Source: Streptomyces cinnabarinus
Lineage (GTDB): Bacteria > Actinomycetota > Actinomycetes > Streptomycetales > Streptomycetaceae
NCBI RefSeq assembly: GCF_027270315.1
Contig: NZ_CP114413.1
Location: 5,456,001 to 5,520,000, forward strand
DNA: 64,000 nucleotides
Reading direction: 5' to 3'
In this document: piece by piece, positions 60,099 through 64,000 of the stretch
How positions within the stretch are numbered: position 1 is the first letter of the stretch
How the letters are laid out: each line of letters opens with the position of its first letter
Program-made: the position numbers and the translations under genes
Notes under the pieces: generated by a model
What the model was told of the DNA's origin: nothing
Seen by the model: the letters and a program-made list of their open reading frames with translations, nothing else
The model's database searches: none

Positions 60099-60581
60099 CT
60101 AGCGGATGTTCGGGTCGAAGGTGAAGATCACCAGCGTGCCCAGCAGGATGGTGAACGCCGTGGCGGTGTAGAGCAGGCCCTTGAGCCACAGCCGCGTGTT
60201 CGCGCGCTCCGCGTAGTCGTTGATGACCGTGCGCAGGCCGTTGGCGCCGTGCAGCGTCGCGAGCCAGAGCATCAGCAGATCCCAGACCTGCCAGAACGGG
60301 GACGCCCAGCGGCCCGCCACGAAGGCGAAGCCGATCTTGGAGACGCCGCCGTCGAGCACCAGCTGGATGAGCAAGTGGCCGATGACCAGGACCACCAGCA
60401 CGACGCCGGACAGGCGCATGAAGAGCCAGGCGGCCATCTCGAAGTTGCCCCGCGTGGACTTCGGGGTCTTCTTGGTGCGCTTGCGCGGGGCCTCGATGTA
60501 GGGGGCCGGGTTGTCGACGTTGTACCCGGCATCGCCCTCGACGGGGCTGATTCCGGACGCGGTCTTCTCAGTCGTGGACAT
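60099..60581 (-). CDS. sdhD: Succinate dehydrogenase membrane anchor subunit
   Basis: 160 residues: a disordered head, a basic PRKRTKKTPKSTRGNFE stretch, then three TM helices (AAWLFMRLSGVVLVVLVIGHLLIQLVL, WDLLMLWLATLHGANGLRTVI, GLLYTATAFTILLGTLVIFTF). A heme-ligand-type histidine is in GHLLIQLV. Five bases separate it from sdhC. Confidence 0.92.
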   Translation of the reverse strand: MSTTEKTASGISPVEGDAGYNVDNPAPYIEAPRKRTKKTPKSTRGNFEMAAWLFMRLSGVVLVVLVIGHLLIQLVLDGGVSKIGFAFVAGRWASPFWQVWDLLMLWLATLHGANGLRTVINDYAERANTRLWLKGLLYTATAFTILLGTLVIFTFDPNIR

Positions 60582-60586
60582 GGGCG

Positions 60587-60967
60587 TCAGCTCCCGAAGA
60601 GTTCACGAGCGGCGTGGCCGAGCAGGGGGTAGATCGCCCCCAGCATCAGCACCAGCCACAGACCGACGGCGGACCAGAGCATCTGCTTCTGGTAGCGCGG
60701 GCCCTTGGACCAGAAGTCGACGGCGATGATGCGCAGGCCGTTGAGCGCGTGGAAGAGCACGGCGGCGGAGAGGCCGTACTCCATCAACGCGACGATCGGC
60801 GTCTTGTACGTCGCGACGACCTCGTCGTAGGCCTCGGGGGAGACACGCACGAGAGCGGTGTCCAGCACGTGAACGAACAGGAAGAAGAAGATGAGGACGC
60901 CGGTGACTCGGTGAGCCACCCAGGACCACATTCCTTCCCGGCCGCGGTACAGCGTTCCAGCCGGCAC
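60587..60967 (-). CDS. sdhC: Succinate dehydrogenase cytochrome b556 subunit
   Basis: 126 residues with three TM helices (WVAHRVTGVLIFFFLFVHVLDTALV, GLSAAVLFHALNGLRIIAVDF, WSAVGLWLVLMLGAIYPLL). The SdhC signature HRVTG plus FLFVHVLD and the histidine in LFHALNGLR point to heme b and quinone sites. GTG 60967 follows GGAGGGACTTCC. First gene of sdhCDAB; the promoter must lie in 60968-61080. Confidence 0.93.
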   Translation of the reverse strand: MPAGTLYRGREGMWSWVAHRVTGVLIFFFLFVHVLDTALVRVSPEAYDEVVATYKTPIVALMEYGLSAAVLFHALNGLRIIAVDFWSKGPRYQKQMLWSAVGLWLVLMLGAIYPLLGHAARELFGS

Positions 60968-61080
60968 GGAAGTCCCTCCGGGAGCGGGGATTGGGGCCGC
61001 GCCGGCTTGTGCTGTCGGTCGGGCCCGGCCGGGTACGGTCCACCGGCCCCCAGCATCGTAGCGACGTGCTGTCGGGATGC

Positions 61081-61611
61081 TTACTCCGGGCCTACCTGTG
61101 TGATCAAAGTGGCACGCGGATGGGTGAGGGCGGCCAGCATCCTCAGCAGGCGTCCCTTCGCCAGGCGGCGCAGTTCTTCCCAGGCCACCACCCGTTCCTC
61201 CTCCGGATCGTTTGCCAATCGTGACCGGATTCCGGCCAGTGCGTGGTCCAGGGCTTCCGCCGGCGGCACGTCGTCCAGGCAGATGACGAACGCATGGCCG
61301 AACTTCGCCTCGTATGCCGCGTTCGCCGCGTTCAGGGCGGTCTGGGCCGCGGAGTACACGCCCTCGGGCAGTACGGGCAGGGTCTCGCCCGCCAGTGCCT
61401 CCGCCAGATCCCCCGGTGTCAGGTCGTACGCCGCCTCGTCCGAGGCCGCCAGCAGGGCGTCCGGCGTGGGGTACGGGCGGTGGGTCGCGATGCGATGGGC
61501 CCAGCGGAGGCTGTGCAGGCAGGTGAGCAGGATGCGCTGGAGTTCATCGGCGGGTGCCGTGTTGAAGCGCTCTGGTATGGCCACTCGGCCAGGAAGGTGT
61601 GTGGGCGTCAC
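61081..61611 (-). CDS. OHCU-decarboxylase-like protein with altered active site
   Basis: 176 residues with the OHCU decarboxylase (PucL/UraD) helical pattern: RFNTAPADELQRILLTCLHSLRWAHRI, LTPGDLAEALAGE, ALNAANAAYEAKFGHAFVICLDD, and the C-terminal GIRSRLANDPEEERVVAWEELRRLAKGRLLRML. The family's catalytic HPxxG after the EAL helix is absent (GETLPVLPEG instead), so decarboxylation of the urate intermediate is doubtful. No uricase or other purine-catabolic gene is adjacent. GTG 61611 is the start used. Confidence 0.75.
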   Translation of the reverse strand: MTPTHLPGRVAIPERFNTAPADELQRILLTCLHSLRWAHRIATHRPYPTPDALLAASDEAAYDLTPGDLAEALAGETLPVLPEGVYSAAQTALNAANAAYEAKFGHAFVICLDDVPPAEALDHALAGIRSRLANDPEEERVVAWEELRRLAKGRLLRMLAALTHPRATLITQVGPE

Positions 61612-61765
61612 GTGCGTTTCGGCAGGGGATGCTGTGAGAGATGTGGCGCCACGTTATCGACAGTGGACGTGACGCGTCCGAAGGATGCCCGAATTTCAGC
61701 CGAACGGGAGAGTTTCGGAACGTGTGGTGGACGCGAGTCGCGCTCACCGGTCGTAGGTTGGCTGA

Positions 61766-63424
61766 GTGAGCCAGCACCGGCGCCGGGCGCCACAGCACAA
61801 GGTCGGACAGCGAACCCTGCTGGTCGGGGTCCTGGTCGCCGGGCTCGGGGTGGGCCTCGGGCTGTGGGCCTCCGGTGACGCCGGGGACAGCGGGCCCACG
61901 GGGTCGGCGGTACGGCAGCCGTCGGGCACGGCCTCGTCCCGGGCGGCCGAGGGGTCCCGGTCCGCGGTCGATGCCACGCCGAGCCCCAGCAGGTCGTACG
62001 CCCTGTCCAGCGCGCCCCGGACCGTCCCGGCGGTCCGCTCGCACACCCCGGCGCGCGGGCCCGGCTGGCGGCCGGTGCGCGGGGAGCGGGTGGTCGTGGG
62101 GGACGCGGACCTGGCCGACGAGGGGCGGCTGCTCGCCCGGGAGCTGGGGCTGACCTACGCGGGCGAGAAGGACGACGTGCGGGCGGGCGACGTACGACTG
62201 TCGCTCAACGACGACGAGGGCGCGGACCCGGAGTCCTACTCCCTGACCGTGCGCGGCGGGCGGGTGAACATCAGCGGGCCCGCCGACGCGGGCGTGTTCT
62301 ACGGCACCCGCACCCTGAAGCAGACCGTGCACGCCGGGGGTACGGCGCCGGAGGGTGTCGTACGCGACGAGCCCGCGAAGCCGGTGCGCGGGTTCATGCT
62401 GGACATCGCGCGCAAGAACTTCACGGCCGGCTGGATCGAGGACCGCGTCCGGGAGCTGGGCGATCTGAAGTTCAACCAGCTCGGACTGCACTTCTCCGAC
62501 GACCAGGCGTTCCGGATCCAGTCCGACTCGCACCCCGAGATCGTCTCCGACCCGCATCTGACGAAGGCGGAGGTACGGCGGATCGTGGCGCTCGCCGCGG
62601 AACGGCACATCACCGTCGTGCCCGAGATCGACTCGCCGGGGCATCTGGGCGCGGTCATCGCGGCCCATCCCGATCTGCAGCTGCGCAACGCCTCGGGCGC
62701 GGCCACGCGCGGCGCGATCGACATCTCCAAGGACGAGTCCCACGAGATCGTCGACGATCTGCTGAACGAGTTCGCCGAGGTCTTCCCCGGCGGCCAGTGG
62801 CACCTCGGCGGTGACGAGTACCAGGCGCTGACCGTGTCCGACCCGGAGGCGTCCTTCCCGCAGCTCGCGGCCGCCGCGCGGGCGGAGTTCGGCGCCGGGG
62901 CGACCGTCGAGGACCTCGCGACCAGCTGGGTCAACGACCGCGCCGCCACCATGCGCGTCCACGACAAGACCGTGCGGGCCTGGAACGACGGCTTCTTCCG
63001 GGACACCTCCGTCACCGCGGACAAGGACATCCAGGTCGCCTACTGGACCGGCAAGGAGATCGGCGCCCGGCTGCCGGTGGAGTACCTGTCGGCGGGACGG
63101 CAGGTCATCAACTACAACGACGAGTTCCTCTACTACGTCCTCGGCCAGCCGCAGACCTTCGTCTACCCGACCGGTCAGCGCATCTACGAGCAGTGGACAC
63201 CCCGGGTCCTGCGCGGCACCGAGGCGGTCCCGGCGAAGTACGACGGCCAGATCCTCGGCGGGTCCTTCGCCGTCTGGTGCGACCTGGCGAACTCCCAGAC
63301 CCAGGACCAGGTGGCGGCGGGCATCCGCATGCCGCTGCGGGCGACCGTCGAGAAGCTCTGGAACCCGGGCACACCGCAGCGCTCGTGGGCGGACTTCACG
63401 GCCCTGGCCGACCGGCTCGGCTGA
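61766..63424 (+). CDS. Secreted GH20 beta-N-acetylhexosaminidase
   Basis: 552 residues. An N-terminal signal anchor (TLLVGVLVAGLGVGLGLWA) is followed by a Ser/Thr/Arg-rich linker, a GH20b-like domain (WRPVRGERVVVGDADLADEGRLL to YGTRTLKQTVHAGG), then the GH20 barrel from RGFMLDIARKNFTAGWIEDR with the substrate-assisted catalytic pair Asp350-Glu351 in HLGGDEY. Late barrel motifs are RAWNDGFF, INYNDEFLYYV and LGGSFAVWCDLAN. It releases terminal GlcNAc from chitin or peptidoglycan fragments. A TAGGTT hexamer 6 bp before GTG 61766 suggests a leaderless transcript. Confidence 0.9.
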   Translation: MSQHRRRAPQHKVGQRTLLVGVLVAGLGVGLGLWASGDAGDSGPTGSAVRQPSGTASSRAAEGSRSAVDATPSPSRSYALSSAPRTVPAVRSHTPARGPGWRPVRGERVVVGDADLADEGRLLARELGLTYAGEKDDVRAGDVRLSLNDDEGADPESYSLTVRGGRVNISGPADAGVFYGTRTLKQTVHAGGTAPEGVVRDEPAKPVRGFMLDIARKNFTAGWIEDRVRELGDLKFNQLGLHFSDDQAFRIQSDSHPEIVSDPHLTKAEVRRIVALAAERHITVVPEIDSPGHLGAVIAAHPDLQLRNASGAATRGAIDISKDESHEIVDDLLNEFAEVFPGGQWHLGGDEYQALTVSDPEASFPQLAAAARAEFGAGATVEDLATSWVNDRAATMRVHDKTVRAWNDGFFRDTSVTADKDIQVAYWTGKEIGARLPVEYLSAGRQVINYNDEFLYYVLGQPQTFVYPTGQRIYEQWTPRVLRGTEAVPAKYDGQILGGSFAVWCDLANSQTQDQVAAGIRMPLRATVEKLWNPGTPQRSWADFTALADRLG

Positions 63425-63518
63425 GCATCGCGTACGGATTGTCCGGTTCGGCTGCGAACGGGCGTACGGCTGTGGTGTATTCGGCCGGAGCCGAACCGAA
63501 CTGCCTGGGGGAACGGAC

Positions 63519-64000
63519 ATGGGCTACTGGGGGTACTTCGTCGTGGGGAGCGCCGAGCGGCCGCTCGCCGAGCTGGCCGCACTGGCGGGCGCGCCGGGCA
63601 TGACCCTGCGCCAGGAGGCGCCGGGGGGCTGGCAGGTCTGGGAGTACCCGAGCGGCGAGGGCGACGTCGGGAACATGCATGAACTCGCCCACCAGACCGG
63701 GGCGCCCGCGCTCTTCGGGTACGTCATGGACAGCGACTGCGCGGTGGTGGAGGCGGCGGGTCCGGAGAGCGGGGCGTGGACGACCTGCCTCGGCCGGGAC
63801 GCCATGGCGGGCCGGCTCGGCGCGGGGGAGGGGCTCTCCCTGGAGGACTACTTCCTCCAGCCGCGCGACGCCGCCGAGCGGGCCGTCGCCTGGGCAGCCG
63901 AGGCCGGGCACACCGTGGCCGCGGAAAGCCTGCTCGACGTGTTCGCCGCCGACCCCGACCCGCTGGCCGAAAACCTCTTCTTCCGGCTGCTCGACCGGCT
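63519..64000 (+). CDS. Unknown cytoplasmic protein, truncated by window end
   Basis: The frame opens at ATG 63519 (behind CTGGGGGAACGGAC) and runs off the window after 160 residues. It begins MGYWGYFVVGSAERPLAEL; the sequence is acidic, with no signal peptide or TM segment. Good third-position G/C bias supports it as a real gene. Family not recognised. The 95-bp gap before it contains TTCGGC-CGGA-GCCGAA, a small hairpin that may end the GH20 transcript. Confidence 0.7.
   Translation, partial: MGYWGYFVVGSAERPLAELAALAGAPGMTLRQEAPGGWQVWEYPSGEGDVGNMHELAHQTGAPALFGYVMDSDCAVVEAAGPESGAWTTCLGRDAMAGRLGAGEGLSLEDYFLQPRDAAERAVAWAAEAGHTVAAESLLDVFAADPDPLAENLFFRLLDR

Overview
The window is very GC-rich actinobacterial chromosome and almost certainly comes from a Streptomyces. 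The evidence is strong third-position G/C, frequent GTG starts, ATGA/GTGA stop-start overlaps, leaderless-looking starts, and a core gene order typical of the genus: purN-purH, folD-DUF3017, mdh, betaine operon, glyA, trpS, DPA-sugar genes, D,D-carboxypeptidase, sdhCDAB and a GH20 hexosaminidase. No tRNA, rRNA, CRISPR array, prophage or insertion sequence was seen. All calls come from reading the sequence. No database search was run.

Layout. 1-6.0 kb: a DUF6350 membrane protein, a convergent membrane protein, purN-purH and a winged-helix regulator. 6-9.6 kb: a small exported peptidoglycan-binding protein, a Ser/Thr kinase, a neighbouring FHA-like gene broken by a frameshift, and a 4-TM protein. 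9.7-15.2 kb: folD-DUF3017, an HTH/DUF2690 membrane protein, mdh and an anchored exported protein. 15.2-19.8 kb: a MarR-GNAT fusion divergent from a DinB protein across a perfect palindrome, then an oxidoreductase plus ECF41-type sigma factor pair and an exported protein. 20-27.1 kb: one five-gene operon for choline oxidation to glycine betaine and betaine uptake. 27.1-32.7 kb: PEP-mutase-like and AhpD-like genes divergent from a MocR regulator, a YgiB/YgiC-like pair, and ornithine aminotransferase.

32.7-39.3 kb: a ZTP riboswitch followed by glyA, then a minus-strand unit of ECF sigma factor, membrane anti-sigma candidate and two related exported, tail-anchored proteins, then trpS and a 2H phosphoesterase. 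39.4-44.8 kb: dprE2, dprE1, a PAP2 phosphatase, a UbiA prenyltransferase, GtrA and YihY proteins, i.e. a decaprenylphosphoryl-arabinose-type pathway. 44.7-49.3 kb: a D,D-carboxypeptidase, a small membrane protein, a metallophosphoesterase and a decayed peptide-binding-protein gene. 49.2-54.7 kb: a two-component system divergent from an MMPL exporter, and a TetR regulator. 54.7-57.5 kb: a secreted trypsin-like protease, a DCC protein with a membrane partner behind two operator palindromes, a VOC protein and a small unknown. 57.5-64 kb: sdhCDAB, an OHCU-decarboxylase-like protein, GH20 and a gene running off the end.

The themes connect. PurN and PurH consume 10-formyl-THF, FolD and GlyA make one-carbon folates, and the riboswitch before glyA reads the purine intermediate ZTP that builds up when 10-formyl-THF is short. 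The sigma/anti-sigma/tail-anchored-protein unit is the best candidate for an undescribed system. Two genes (FHA-like and peptide-binding protein) look recently inactivated.
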